DNA from: Scleromitrula shiraiana
Lineage: Eukaryota > Ascomycota > Leotiomycetes > Helotiales > Sclerotiniaceae
Reading direction: 5' to 3'
Assembly (NCBI GenBank): GCA_028455995.1
Contig: JABELC010000006.1
Coordinates: 1,240,001-1,304,000 of the forward strand
Length of the DNA: 64,000 bases
The translations under genes and the position numbers were made by a program. The notes beneath the pieces are model-generated. The model did no database searches. It was not told where the DNA came from and was given only the letters and a program-made list of their open reading frames with translations. Each line of letters opens with the position of its first letter. The first letter of the stretch is position 1. Of the stretch, positions 35,333 to 46,574 are shown one piece after another.

Positions 35333-37351
35333 ATGTTGTTTCAATCAATTGGTCTTGCTCTCCTTGCCTCATCGAGCATCGCTCATGCTCGAACTGCAAG
35401 GAGACATATTAATGTTGACCTTCATAAGCGAGCTGGCGATGACACAGCCACACTTGATCCAGCAGTTATTCAAAAAGGTTCCTTTGTGGATGGACTTCAG
35501 GAAATTGGTGGTAACGAGGCATTTGAGGCTCCTTCCGCCATTTCCACAAATAACTTCATCAACTTTTGCTCTGGACAAACTTTGACCAATGGTCTTCAAA
35601 TCGTAACTGGGTCTTGCAATGGAATTCGTAAGTTCTTGTATTGTATTGATGCAACGTTCTCTAATTCCTCTAGCTATGGGTCAGATTCCCGCCAAGACCA
35701 ACATGATGTCTTCCATCATCACTTTCCCATTGGCTGGTAGTGCTACTATTGAATCGGATACAACCTTCAATATCACTGTCCAGATGTCCAACATCGTTGC
35801 AGGATCTTTTACAAACGCAGATTCCACTTACTTTGCTGCTCCCCAAGCACTCTCGAATGGTGTAGTCATTGGACACACTCACGTTACTGTTCAAGATATG
35901 GGTTCTAGTCTAAATCCTACTGTTGCTTTAGATGCTACTCAATTTGCATTCTTTAAGGGTATCAATGATGCCGGAAATGGACAAGGACTTCTCAGCGCTA
36001 CAGTCACCGGTGGTTTACCTGCGGGTAATTATCGTGTCTGCACCATGGCATCGGCATCTAACCATCAACCTGCTATCATGCCTGTTGCACAAAGAGGAAC
36101 AGCTGATGATTGTACCAAGTTTACTGTCATTGGATCTGGAACTGTCGCAAATGATGCCTCTAACAATGGCAAGTTCAAAAATATTTCAACGTCTCGAAAA
36201 CAAACATTAACAGATATCCAGGTTCCAAAGGTCAAGCAGCCGCAGCTCTCGCAGCTAGTGCTGTCGCAGCAGGCCCAGATAACACATTTTCTGCAGCCAG
36301 CAGCTCAGTAGCCAGTAACAGCAGGGTCATCCTATCAACCGGAAAAGGCGCAAAGGGCGTAACAACTTCAGCTGCCGCCCTCAGCTCATCAATCGCATCC
36401 GGAAATGGCAAAGACACCAAATCTTTCTCTAACTCCACAACCGATGCTCTCAAGTCTACCTCTGCTCTTAAAAACACCTCCAATCTCAAATCTACATCCA
36501 TTCTCAAATCTACATCTGCTCTCAAATCTACCTCGGTTTCGAAATCAACTAATACGAAATCCACCGATATTGGAAAAGTTCTCGCATCAACCACATCAGC
36601 GGCTCTTGTTGGTGATGCCACTTCAACCAGCGCATCAGTCGATACATCATCCGCTGTCTCCACCAAGTCCAGCACCAAGAACAACGGAGGAGGAACCATC
36701 TCAGTAGTCCAAGTTGTCACATTCTTCGAATTCACCTCTGGAATTGGAGGAGTACCCCCACCTGTCGCCGCCCAAGAAGCAGGTGCAGGATTCGTTGTCC
36801 TGGAAGAACTCTTCGAGGAACTATCCGACGCCGCTGCCGCCGCTTGTGGTCATCAATTCGAAACTTGTGTTGGATTCAAGGGTGCTTTATTTAGCGAGGA
36901 AGCTTGTGCTATTCAAAGTGATAGTTGTTACGGTGCTGCTAGTACCGCTACCAGTACTCCTCCGGCTCCTACTACTATTACCGCCACCCAGACAGTTCCT
37001 CCCACTTCTTCGGTCACTGGCTCTTCTTCTGCGACTCCCATAAAGGTTGATTCTCAGACCACAAGTGCCGCCGTATCGGCCAGTGGTACTGCTGGCTCTT
37101 TTGCATCTGTTGCATCATCTTCATCGAGCTCAGCTCTTGGAGGAATTGCCGCACCACCCGTTACGAACTCGGGTGATTCTACTCGTCCTTTCGAAGTAAA
37201 CGGTAACACGTTTGTAAATGAAGCTGCTGCTCTCCAGAGAAGTTGTGATATCCAATTCAATGCGTGTGCGAATGCTTTTAATGGAGGAAACGGTGCAGGA
37301 TTTACTATTGCGGATTGCCAGACTCAGCAGACTGCTTGTTTGAGTACTTAA
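35333..37351 (+). CDS. Large secreted Ser/Thr-rich protein with cysteine-containing C-terminal modules
   Basis: Three exons (35333-35627, 35674-36168, 36222-37351) give about 639 residues. The start MLFQSIGLALLASSSIAHA is a signal peptide, followed by a KR site (HKRAGDD). The first 265 residues (INFCSGQTLTNG, TNMMSSIITFPLAGS, VVIGHTHVTVQDM, YRVCTMASASNHQPAIMPV) match a family of secreted fungal proteins that databases often label 'ribosomal protein s17' in error; this family link is from memory. A long Ser/Thr/Ala-rich region with LKSTS repeats follows, then two cysteine modules (CGHQFETCVG and CDIQFNACANAF). The second intron begins GCAAGT rather than GT, and only this junction keeps the frame. 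Function unknown; likely cell wall or extracellular matrix. Confidence 0.85.
36449..36538 (+). repeat. Five tandem 18-bp units encoding LKSTSx
   Basis: Five in-frame 18-bp units coding for LKSTSA, LKNTSN, LKSTSI, LKSTSA and LKSTSV lie inside the secreted Ser/Thr-rich protein gene. Units differ by a few bases. Such coding minisatellites often vary in number between strains. Confidence 0.85.
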
Positions 37352-38518
37352 TGGCCGGGTGATGGTGTGGTATGATACGATGAAGAGAAGATGATTTGTT
37401 TTGGTCCTCATTTTATGAGGGATGCTTTGATTTGATTTGTCATGCCGTTTATGTGTATGATGTATGGTTGTATAAGAGTGCAGTGGAATTACACTTATGC
37501 AAGGCGTTATAAGATGGCATGGTTATATCGAGATGAACGATGGATTGTGTATCGCACTATAGTTAAAGTATTTAGTTCGTTATTCCAAATATCCTTTGTA
37601 TTACAAGTTTTTGTAGTTGTTTTCATACGAGTGAGCTTCATTTTTCGAGACGATCCTAGAAGAACGATTTGGTATCTTCAAATACAAATGTGTAATGCAC
37701 CTTCCTAAGCTGGACTCAGACAAAAAACCCCTATTGGGAGACTCTTATGGTGAGCTCTTATTGGCGTTCCTCTATAGAACCAAACTTTCTTTCCTTGATA
37801 AGCATAACATCCCGAAAATGAAGTACGGTTATCGCCTTGTCTTCGTCAGCATGAGCTTGCGCTCTTACCTTGCTCGGTATCTGGCATTCTTCGAATCTCG
37901 CTTCATTTCTTTCTTAGTTTTGGCAGCTTGCTCATCAGGATCCTGCTTTATTAAGGCTTTCATCACGGTTGCTGAAATGCAGCGAAATATCCGTCGTCTT
38001 AGAGAGGATGCACCTGGAGGGGCTAACGGAATCAACTCAGAGCATAATCCACTACGCGTCGCACAGGTTATCGCACAAATTAATTACTATCGAAGCTTGC
38101 TCCCGGTTACGTTCCAATCAATATAGTTCAGCATCTAACCAGCGCGCAGCTCAGCTTACCGCAGACGGCAGGGACAAGGCCATGCTGAGATATCTGTTGT
38201 TGAAGCAGTTCCAACAACATCATACTGATTCTCAGCAGCCTTCCCTAGATAGAGAAGTTAGGTCGTTCAAATCCAGCTTTAGAAACAACTGCTCCTCTAA
38301 GACCCCACCAAGTAAGTCCACACCAAATAAGCCCAAACTGCTCTACCGAAGCGCTCTGGAGTTGAATCTGCAATCATTGCAGGAGAGTTATGGGTATCGG
38401 GATCTCGGGACTTCGAAACTCCGATAGGGTAGCTTAAAGCTCGGGCCAATATACAAAAAAAATCTTTCATATTTTTGAATAATGCCTCCTCTCTCAACAA
38501 CAGCATACAGCTTCATCA
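37352..38518. other. Intergenic region with two overlapping unsupported frames
   Basis: Two plus-strand frames overlap here (37695-38126, 143 codons; 37969-38427, 152 codons). Neither resembles a known family. The second is basic and Ser-rich. One could be a fragment of an unrecognised gene joined by an intron near 38110, but the evidence is too thin for a call. Confidence 0.35.
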
Positions 38519-38606
38519 TCTTTGATGGTCTAACGGTCATGATTTCCGCTTGTCATCTTCTGAGGACAGAGCGCGGGAGACCGGGGTTCGACTCCCCGTC
38601 AGAGAG
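38519..38606 (+). tRNA. tRNA-Asp (GTC anticodon) with a 16-nt intron
   Basis: The acceptor arms TCTTTGA (38519-38525) and TCAGAGA (38599-38605) pair over seven positions with one G-U, and a G discriminator follows at 38606. The D arm contains GGTCTAACGGTC. The anticodon loop TTGTCA (38550-38555) holds GTC at 38552-38554. A 16-nt intron (38556-38571) sits immediately after position 37, the canonical place for nuclear tRNA introns, and the 3' anticodon stem resumes with CGCGGG. The T arm is CCGGGGTTCGACTCCCCG, with a perfect B box. A T-run terminator follows. Confidence 0.93.
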
Positions 38607-38637
38607 TTATTCCTGAGTTCATGTTCGCATCAACTTA

Positions 38638-38655
38638 TTTTTTTGCTTTTTTTTT
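38638..38655 (+). terminator. RNA polymerase III terminator of tRNA-Asp
   Basis: Two T runs (seven at 38638-38644 and nine at 38647-38655) lie about 32 bp after the mature 3' end of the tRNA. Runs of four or more Ts end Pol III transcription. Confidence 0.75.
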
Positions 38656-38750
38656 CTTCAATTCTTAACCAAATCGGCGTTGTGGATGGATACCGGTAGA
38701 TGGACAGCAAAGAAACGTTTTGCTAGTGACCGCGATATCGAAACTCAGAA

Positions 38751-38782
38751 GTGGGGTATAGTGGGGTATGGTGGTGGGGAGG
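38751..38782 (+). repeat. G-rich patch, possible G-quadruplex
   Basis: Two copies of GTGGGGTAT followed by GGTGGTGGGGAGG. Three runs of four Gs plus extra GG pairs could form a G-quadruplex on the plus strand. Small and possibly incidental. Confidence 0.4.
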
Positions 38783-39851
38783 CCATTTAGTCTAGATCTT
38801 CAATCCCTTGAGAACCGCAGTCTTTCAAGTTCTGGCCCTTTGGAGATCCAGCAGGTGTTATCAAAATGGTGGGGACACCGCGATGTAGGCATATAGCGAG
38901 TGATATAATCGATGCTGACTTAGATAAGGTCCCTCTGACTTTACCAACTGTTCATGGATCGACTGGTTCACATCCATTAGGCCTTTTGTAGCCCTGTCTA
39001 TATCAACGTTACACTATCTTAGAAAGATGCAAACATGATACGATTATTGAGACTTACAATCAATCTTAGAGTTCCTATATCCAGGTTCTTGGAAGAGTCT
39101 GAGAGTAGAGGGGAATTTCTCGTATATTGCTGGAAGTTTTCTTCTTTTGGTTGAAATGATTAGTAAATGACGGCGGACGGTTATGTACAGTACATATTCT
39201 TCGCTGATCATTTTGATCGCCGTTATTAGCTATTTTAAGATGTACAGAGGTTGTCTCTCCAGTAACATTTATGGTGTGGTGTACTCTAGATCTTTAAATA
39301 TTCGTTAATGTACCTTCATGTAACCCTCTCTATGTCATATACGTGAAATAACCATATGATCTAGTTGTGAAGATGTCTTACGGCCGTATTTACTGGCATA
39401 GTACCGAATGATGTTACATTCGACATTGAAGATCAAAATCTACGTTCTCCGCTTATAACGGCGATCGCTTATAAATCTTTATGCCGTTTTTATAGGTTTG
39501 GACTTTCAGTACCCTGGAAGCGCTTATACTATCCAGGTCTTTGCACGAAGCACTAATTGGACTGGAGACTCACGATATTTTAGAATTTTCTAACGTTTGT
39601 GCAATTCATATTATCGGAAATTGAATCGGACTTGCCGTTGATCCCCGTTCATTAGTCATCAAACGTTCGTAACGCAGGGTTTGAGCTTGGAACCAATTCA
39701 TTGATCTGGCAGTCTAGTAGACCCTTTTATTAGTTTCGCTCAAGATTTATATTCTCTCTAGAAGCCGACTATCTTTACCTTATTCAATTTGATCTGATAA
39801 AAACTGTTAAGTATTGATAATAAGAATATAGCCTCCTAAGGTTCCAATACA

Positions 39852-42177
39852 ATGAGCAAACGGAACGTACACCAATCATTACCAAAGAATTCTGAGCCTC
39901 ATCCTTCTTTCCCCGCATCAACCACAAATTCCAATCGAATAAACAACATTGATGAGCAATGGATATACAATAGCGATTATAATGATCCCATAAATTTCAA
40001 TTTTATGGTTCCTGCACCAGAGAGTAATTTGGGAAGTAAACCTGGGTCAGAAAATATTTCATCGACTCGTGATGGTAGTTCGAAAAGACCATTCAACGAA
40101 GGATATCCATCCGATGCTTCATACACACCGCTCAACACATCGGACAATAACACATCAAAGAAATCGATACCAAAGCAACTACCAGAGGCCTTGAAATACT
40201 TGGTTCCTGCATTACCACCTGCATCGGTATCTCAAACCACGGACAACACATATTGGGGTCCATCAGAACAAACACTACCATATGAAAACTTGCCACTTCG
40301 ACAAAATATACAAGGTTTTCATAGAGTTCAATACAATCAGTTAGTATTCATCTTATAAGAATGGGACGTTAACTGACATGCTCTTCAAGACCATTACCAT
40401 ATCAGCCAGTATCATATCCAGTCCAGGCCACTGTCACGGATCTGAATTCCTATCATAGTACAAATGAGGGTTTTATCCAGCCACCATACCCGGTACCACA
40501 ATATGCTACACAAAGTACATCCTCCATGAAACGGAAGAAATCATGGAGCAGTCCTACTTCATCGCCTGATTCTCAGTCTAGAGAACCAAGAAGAATGGCG
40601 CGCGCAAAACGACAACGAGAACGAAGTCCTGGTCCATTTGAGAGGATCTGGTTAGAGAATGGCGCTACTTCATGTTGGAGATGCAAAAAACATAATACTA
40701 ATGTATGTTAAATTTTTGATACTCCTCCATCGCCCCCAAAAAAAGACAGTTCTTTTTGGGGTTCAAATTAATCGGAAATATAGGGGACTCTTAACGTTGC
40801 TTCCACTCCCTAATTGAAGAACATCAAGATAATCCACATTGCACTCCCTTTTGTTTTATTTTTGGTCGAACTTAAATAGTCACTGATCATTATTGTAGCA
40901 TTTGACGTCAGGATTTTGTGATTCATGCATCAAAGTCTCAAACTTCAACATATCTCCAAGTACTCGGGGAACCAGAAGAGAGAACTTAGAAAGCTTAGTC
41001 TTATATCTTCTACCTTGTTTGACACCCCTTCATTTGATACACACTGTAAAAACTAACTTTGTCATAAAGCGCATATGGAAGCTCAGCTTCGTGATATTCC
41101 ACGAGATACACTGAAAACCAACACATGGCGAATGTTCCGAACAACAGGTTCAAGAGAGTCCGATTTCGACAATGTCGTATTTCGAGACCATTTTATCTTA
41201 GCTCAAAAGGAAGCTCTTTCCACAAACGTTTTCGATAACGAATATACCAAATTATTGGCTATCGCACAAAAGTATCAAGAATCCTGTCTTGAACCAGTGA
41301 GTATCTTAATTATTCGCTGATTTGGTATCATACTCATGCGATTCTGATCTAGAACAAATCACTCGAAGCATCTTGCCGAATCTTGATCGAATGCTGCGAA
41401 ATTTACAAATGCTTTATTAACACCAAACCCAATCCAGAACCCATTCCAGTTCTCTCACTTCTTGAGAAAATCCGCACAACTCGCAGTACCATGCGTCGAG
41501 CCTTCCGCGAGTATCAAGCCCTAGCGCTATCTCCCTCCGATTATCGTCCTCGTCGAGATTGGCTCCCATCATTTCTAAGTGCGTGCACAATAGCCATAAC
41601 AGCCGTTATATTCCTAGACATGTTGGTTGCAGTTCCATCACCTTATAAAGAAAGGATATGGGGAGAAAAATGGTTTGAAAGAGTTTCGAATATTCGATAT
41701 GGCGGATATGGAATGATGTTGGATTGCTTGAAAGCCAATACTAAGAATGTTAATCCATTGAGTTTGAACTGTTGGGAGGATTTCGAGACGGTGGGTTCAC
41801 ATGATACATTTTCTGATGGTATAGGCACCGATTTCATTTTCGATCAACCTGGAATCACTCAATATCAACTCCCAAATCAGGGATTCTCTCAAGATGTTCT
41901 GTTCACCGACAAAGAGTTCAATCCCTCATATCCAAACCAAGACTTTCCATGGATCGATCCTCAAATCCTCCAGAAAGCAAAAGCCAAAAGAGATAGGGAT
42001 ATACTCTTGGGCGACACTTCTCCAGAAGCATTACAGGGAATGATGGCAGTAAAATCATGGCAGTTGAGTAATTATGAGAATTTGAAGCAGGGAGAAAATC
42101 TCTTCGCAAAAGATTTGTACAGACAATCACAAATTAATCCGGTCGCGGGATTGTGGAGGATTTTTGAAATGAGATAA
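39852..42177 (+). CDS. Unrecognised nuclear-type protein with a C-W-R-C cysteine motif
   Basis: Five exons (39852-40339, 40390-40702, 40899-40959, 41070-41296, 41353-42177) give about 637 residues with every junction in phase. The first 200 residues are Ser/Asn/Pro-rich and likely disordered. A basic patch (RRMARAKRQRERSP) precedes ENGATSCWRCKK, and after an intron FCDSC follows. A CWRC...CDxC arrangement after a basic patch recalls the cysteine clusters of a fungal protein group related in appearance to Zn2Cys6 factors, though spacing differs. The C-terminal half contains LFLDML-like hydrophobic segments (ACTIAITAVIFLDMLVAV) and an acidic Gln/Asn-rich stretch. The 110-bp third intron (branch ACTAAC near 41053) is the least certain part. 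Function unknown; DNA binding is speculation. Confidence 0.65.
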
Positions 42178-43019
42178 GTGAAGGAGGGGGTTATGAGAGG
42201 GGAACGCCAAGTAGGAACTCAGTGGCAATTACGAGATCATGACGGAGTTTGATACAAACATTTTTGGTTCTGTCCTCTTCATTTTCTACAATATGAAGTC
42301 TTAAATAATTTATTCCTGTTCTTCTTATATACTAAAAATTGGAAAAATCAATCGTTGTAACCTGATTCAAGATGCCAGAATCTGTGTGAGCCGTTGAAGC
42401 GTTGGATCCCTCTTCGGTTACTATACCACCATTATATGTCATCGGTATCCGTATACTCGAGTTGATAGTTTGAACGTTTTATAGATATTAGAAGGAAATT
42501 AATTCAAAGAATATTCTGATACCTCCATTCTAAACAGCTTTCAAGAAACAAGAAATCGGAATGTGTATTTGAAATAAATATTGGTTGATAGTTGTACATG
42601 ACCAGAAACCCCAACAGTTGGTCTTTGTCAGCATAATCCACAGCTGTCGGTAGATACTCTCCAATACATTGTTCTATTCACTACATACATAAGTAGATTA
42701 TACTCGTGCTTGGATCCCACAGAGGTACCTCTATAATTTCATACTTATATAACAACGCGAGCAGAAAGTCGAACTCCTACCTCTATATGGCGTTGATTAC
42801 AAATGTGAATTTATTATTTGATTATCTACAGCCCATAATTGAAGGCTCGATAAAAGGCACCCAGCCCTGGGCGACGAACAAAAATATGTATATACAGAAA
42901 CCAGGTGGACCCCCCCCATCTCGATCGAGGAACTGTAAAGTACATCTTGGCACTTAGAATACAGCATGTTTCAGGTAAAGTCAATCCAACTGCTGTGGGA
43001 GCGAAGGACACCGATCCTG
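42178..43019. other. Intergenic region
   Basis: 3' flank of the preceding gene and AT-rich DNA. Nothing recognised. Confidence 0.5.
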
Positions 43020-43524
43020 ACTGCATTATTCGATGCCGACCTCCATACATCTGCTAAGAACACCTCGGTCATTGATTCTACTGCTTCTATCACCACCTCT
43101 AGCCCCACCACTACATATCTCTTCAAGAAATCAAATCGAAGGTTCCTGTGTACAAGTCTCTCTACACGCGCAGACACCAGATGGATACCCAAATCTTTCT
43201 GCATATAACAAAGTCAATGCCAACGATTCCCGATTCGTGTGCATCAACGCTGCCTAGGTTTCCCAAGCAGAAAGTTAATGTGCAAACCTCACCTCCAACA
43301 AGTGGTTCTCAGCCGCAGGGATATCACAGAATGTGGCCGTGAATGGCGGAAAGCCTTTATTAATCGTCTAATTCGGCGTAGGTAGTTGCGATGGTGGTAC
43401 TTTCACGGCGAATCCACAAGCAAATTTTGTAGCGATGGAAGACAATGCTATAACGGGAATTTATATCAGGCTTTCTATGGTATACACGGTAGATTGCGAA
43501 GGACTCACATCTTTGTATTGGTAA
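43020..43524 (+). pseudogene. Remnant of an unidentified, probably secreted protein
   Basis: A Ser/Thr-rich stretch (SVIDSTASITTSSPTTT) gives way, after a frame change near 43115, to one frame that reads NQIEGSCVQVSLHAQTPDG, then VNANDSRFVCINAA, TAG, VSQAES, TAA, CANLTSNKWFSAAG, LLIV, TAA, GVGSCDGGTFTANPQANF, and stops at 43524. The coherent Cys- and Asn-bearing segments between three stops suggest an inactivated gene with an extracellular product. No family was identified. An alternative is that the regularity is chance. Confidence 0.35.
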
Positions 43525-44133
43525 ATACATAGCATATACCCCGCATTTATGCCGATATGGAGCGTAGACTTTTAATCTATCTATTACTTACTATCATTAC
43601 CAAAATTAAATTGTGCATAGAACAAGATAGGATAAAAGAAGATAGTTACAAAATATTTGCCTGAGACCGAGTTGGTAATAACTGCGAGCAAATTCTACTT
43701 TTTGATCGAATCCTACTCTGTTGCCAAGCGGTCATGAGTATGCGCAATGTCTTGCTCCGTATCTTTGAGTTTTGCACTCTGGTCGAGCAGTTTCTCCTCA
43801 ATCCGAGAAGGAGTTTGTTTCTTTTTTCGTTTTAAGAGGTCGATGTTGAGTTTACATCAATTAGTATTTGCGTTTACCCAGAAAATTGCAAATGGCGAGC
43901 AAAATACTTCCATAAACCCCCCATGGATTATGAAAACACCTGGCATATCCGACCAAGATTTTGAAGCCACTATGTAACACATCACAAGTGCGTTATATTG
44001 CATTTGTGACCCCTCAGCTTCTCAACCGAACCATAATCATCATATATCATCTACATATTTGGAAAAATTCATGTAGATAGAACAGAGTTTGTATTGTAAA
44101 ACTTTCTCTTATGATTGAATTCAATTTTGCGAC
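43525..44133. other. Intergenic region
   Basis: Upstream DNA of the P450 gene. Nothing recognised. Confidence 0.5.
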
Positions 44134-46271
44134 ATGGAAACTGCCCAATTATTTATCCCTCGCTCTTCTATCCCAACTGGAATCTCTCTGTTTTTACAAA
44201 CAATCACAATCATTTCAATTTTTGCGACTCTTCATCGCTTCTTGAGACGGGTTTATTTCCATCCTCTATCCAAGATCCCCGGTCCACGACTGGCAGCCGC
44301 GACCTCCTGGTATGGATCCTATTATAATGTCATCCAAGATGGAAAATATATCAAAAAATTCCAGCAATTGCATACGGAATATGGTCGGTTTACTTTTAAA
44401 ATCATATCAAGGCTCACATCCAATTTAACAACATTCCTCCAGATTCTCCCGTCATTCGAATTGCTCCTAATCATGTTCACGTAAATGACCCAAAGTTTTA
44501 CTCAAAGTAAGTTTTCATCAAAACAAATGTATATTCAACGATAATGAATATTTTAGGATATTCCACAATAAAACAACCTATTTAAAAGACCCCGGGTACT
44601 ATAAGGGTTTATCCGTGAACGATTCCCTCTTGACCACCATAAACCCACACGAGCACCGTATCCGACGACAGAAAGTCAACCCTTTGTTCTCCACAAAAGC
44701 AATAGACGCGATGGCACCACAGGTTTATGCTATCGCTCAGAAAGCAATTGAACAAGTGGTACAGCATGGGAAAAAGCAAAAACCTATCAATATGCATAGA
44801 CTTTGTCGCTCCTTTTCTGTTAGTAACCGATATTTCTATCACAAGAATACTCCACGTTGTATTCGAGTACCATATACAAAACTAAACTTCGAGGTCTAGG
44901 CAGAAATTATGTTTGAGTTACTATTTGACCAATCTCAAAACCTCCTAGACTCTCAAGAAGAACACCCAGAGCTACTGAAAAGCGTTGATACTTTCTTAAG
45001 TAATTTATGGATAAGTGAGTCTCTTTAGCAACAACGTTTCCCTCCACTTGTTAAATTTCATCTCAACCCTGTCTATGCTCTTTTTCTTACTTAAAATCTT
45101 TTATTACAGTCCAAAGTGTACCAATTATCCCGTGGTTGGTCTTAAATATGCCGGAATCATTGACCTTAAAGGCGCTTCCTGGGTTTAGAAAGTTCAAAGA
45201 TGTAAATATACCACAATTTACTAGCCCCTCCCTTCTTCTCTCTAATTGAACTATACTGTGTTAATACTCACCACATATCCCGTCAGGATTGCGCAACATG
45301 GGCACGCATGGCAATCGATCGTCAGAATTCTACTAGCGCCACCAGCAATGAATCTTCAACTACCATTCTTGATCTTATGCTTGCACCCAGCCCTGATAAT
45401 AATTTCCAAACACTAACCATCCCGGAGTTAGTGGATGACGCTTTCTCGTTCATAATAGCAGGAACAGACTCTACAGGATTTACAATATCAAATGCTATAT
45501 ATTACATCCTTTCATCCCCTTCTGTCTCTACCAAGCTATTCGATGAATTGAGAGATGCCGGTGTCACATCTCCAGAGGGTTTTGATTGTAGACTGGTGCA
45601 GAGGCTACCATATCTGGTAGGTCTTTCGTTCAAATTCAAGGAAAAGATCTTTGGCAATAGGTTTTGAGAATTTTATTCCCTAACAAGTGAGTACAGACGG
45701 CAGTCCTTAAAGAAACCTTGCGCATATACCCTGTGGCAGTGGGTGTGTTCCCCCGTGTTGTACCTGATGGAGGTGTTATGGTGGATAAACATTTCTTGCC
45801 CGCTGGTGTATGTATACATTCCAAACAACATTTTACTCTTGATTTACAATTGAAAATATGATTTGTTTCTGATATCCGTATACCAGACGGTTATCTCGGA
45901 GACTATTTTCTCGGTTCATCATAATCCTACTATATACCCCTCACCAAAGGTATTTAATCCCGAAAGATGGCTCAATGACCAAGACAAGGAATTAGAAAAG
46001 TTTTTCGTACCATTTGCCAAGGGTCCAAGGGCTTGTCTTGGGATCAAGTAAGCTTTTCTCCAATTCCGACAGATTCTTGAGTTCGCTAAACAAAAATGGT
46101 AGTCTTGCGTACGCAGAGATGTATGTCCTTCTCGCACTGCTGTTTTCCCGGTTTGAGATGGAACTTTACGAGACAGATGCCAGTAGCATGGAGTGGGTGG
46201 ATCATGGAAATGCCGCTACTCGATCTCCAGTGAAAGTGCACATCAAGAATGATCGATGGGCTTCATACTAG
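44134..46271 (+). CDS. Cytochrome P450 monooxygenase
   Basis: Nine exons (44134-44383, 44443-44506, 44557-44818, 44900-45014, 45110-45201, 45287-45616, 45697-45807, 45887-46047, 46103-46271) join in phase to about 517 residues. An N-terminal membrane anchor (FLQTITIISIFATLHRFL) is followed by the Pro-rich hinge YFHPLSKIPGPRLAA. The oxygen-binding helix has AGTDST, the K-helix KETLR (Glu377, Arg380), the PERF-type segment NPERW, and the heme loop FAKGPRACLG with the ligand Cys458. This is the look of fungal class-II P450s of secondary metabolism, such as those related to trichodiene oxygenases, but the substrate cannot be read from sequence. It converges on an unknown 574-residue protein 300 bp downstream. 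Confidence 0.93.
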
Positions 46272-46574
46272 GTATCCTTGCTACTAATGGAACGAATTTA
46301 CATTTAAAATCCACGAGTATTGGCTAGCGAGCTATTGAAGTTCTGAATAGGAAGCTACTTGATGTTCTATCTAAGCTCATTCAAGGAATCAATTATTCAA
46401 TAAGACAAAAAGTCCAACAAATGGACTGAGATTTAAATGCCTTAGCAGAAGCGCGAAGTCCGGCTTAATTCATGTTCAATCAAGCAAGTGAACTGCCCCC
46501 AAAGATTATATGGTTGGTAGCACACCGGTAGCCCTAACTTTCAAGATTATTTAGTGAAGTATCTTGACTACAGA
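46272..46574. other. Short convergent intergenic region
   Basis: 3' flanks of the P450 gene and of the unknown gene at 46575. Nothing recognised. Confidence 0.5.

Larger units (their letters stand above)
38607..39851. other. Intergenic region
   Basis: No supported gene. It contains a G-rich patch at 38751-38782 (listed separately) and AT-rich DNA in front of the gene at 39852. Confidence 0.5.

Noticed and set aside
36232..36735. 167-codon minus-strand frame rich in Val, Asp and Ala
   Set aside because: It is the antisense shadow of the Ser/Thr/Lys repeat region in the secreted protein gene.
37695..38427. Two overlapping plus-strand frames of 143 and 152 codons
   Set aside because: They are in different frames over the same DNA, resemble no known family, and no splice pair joins them convincingly.
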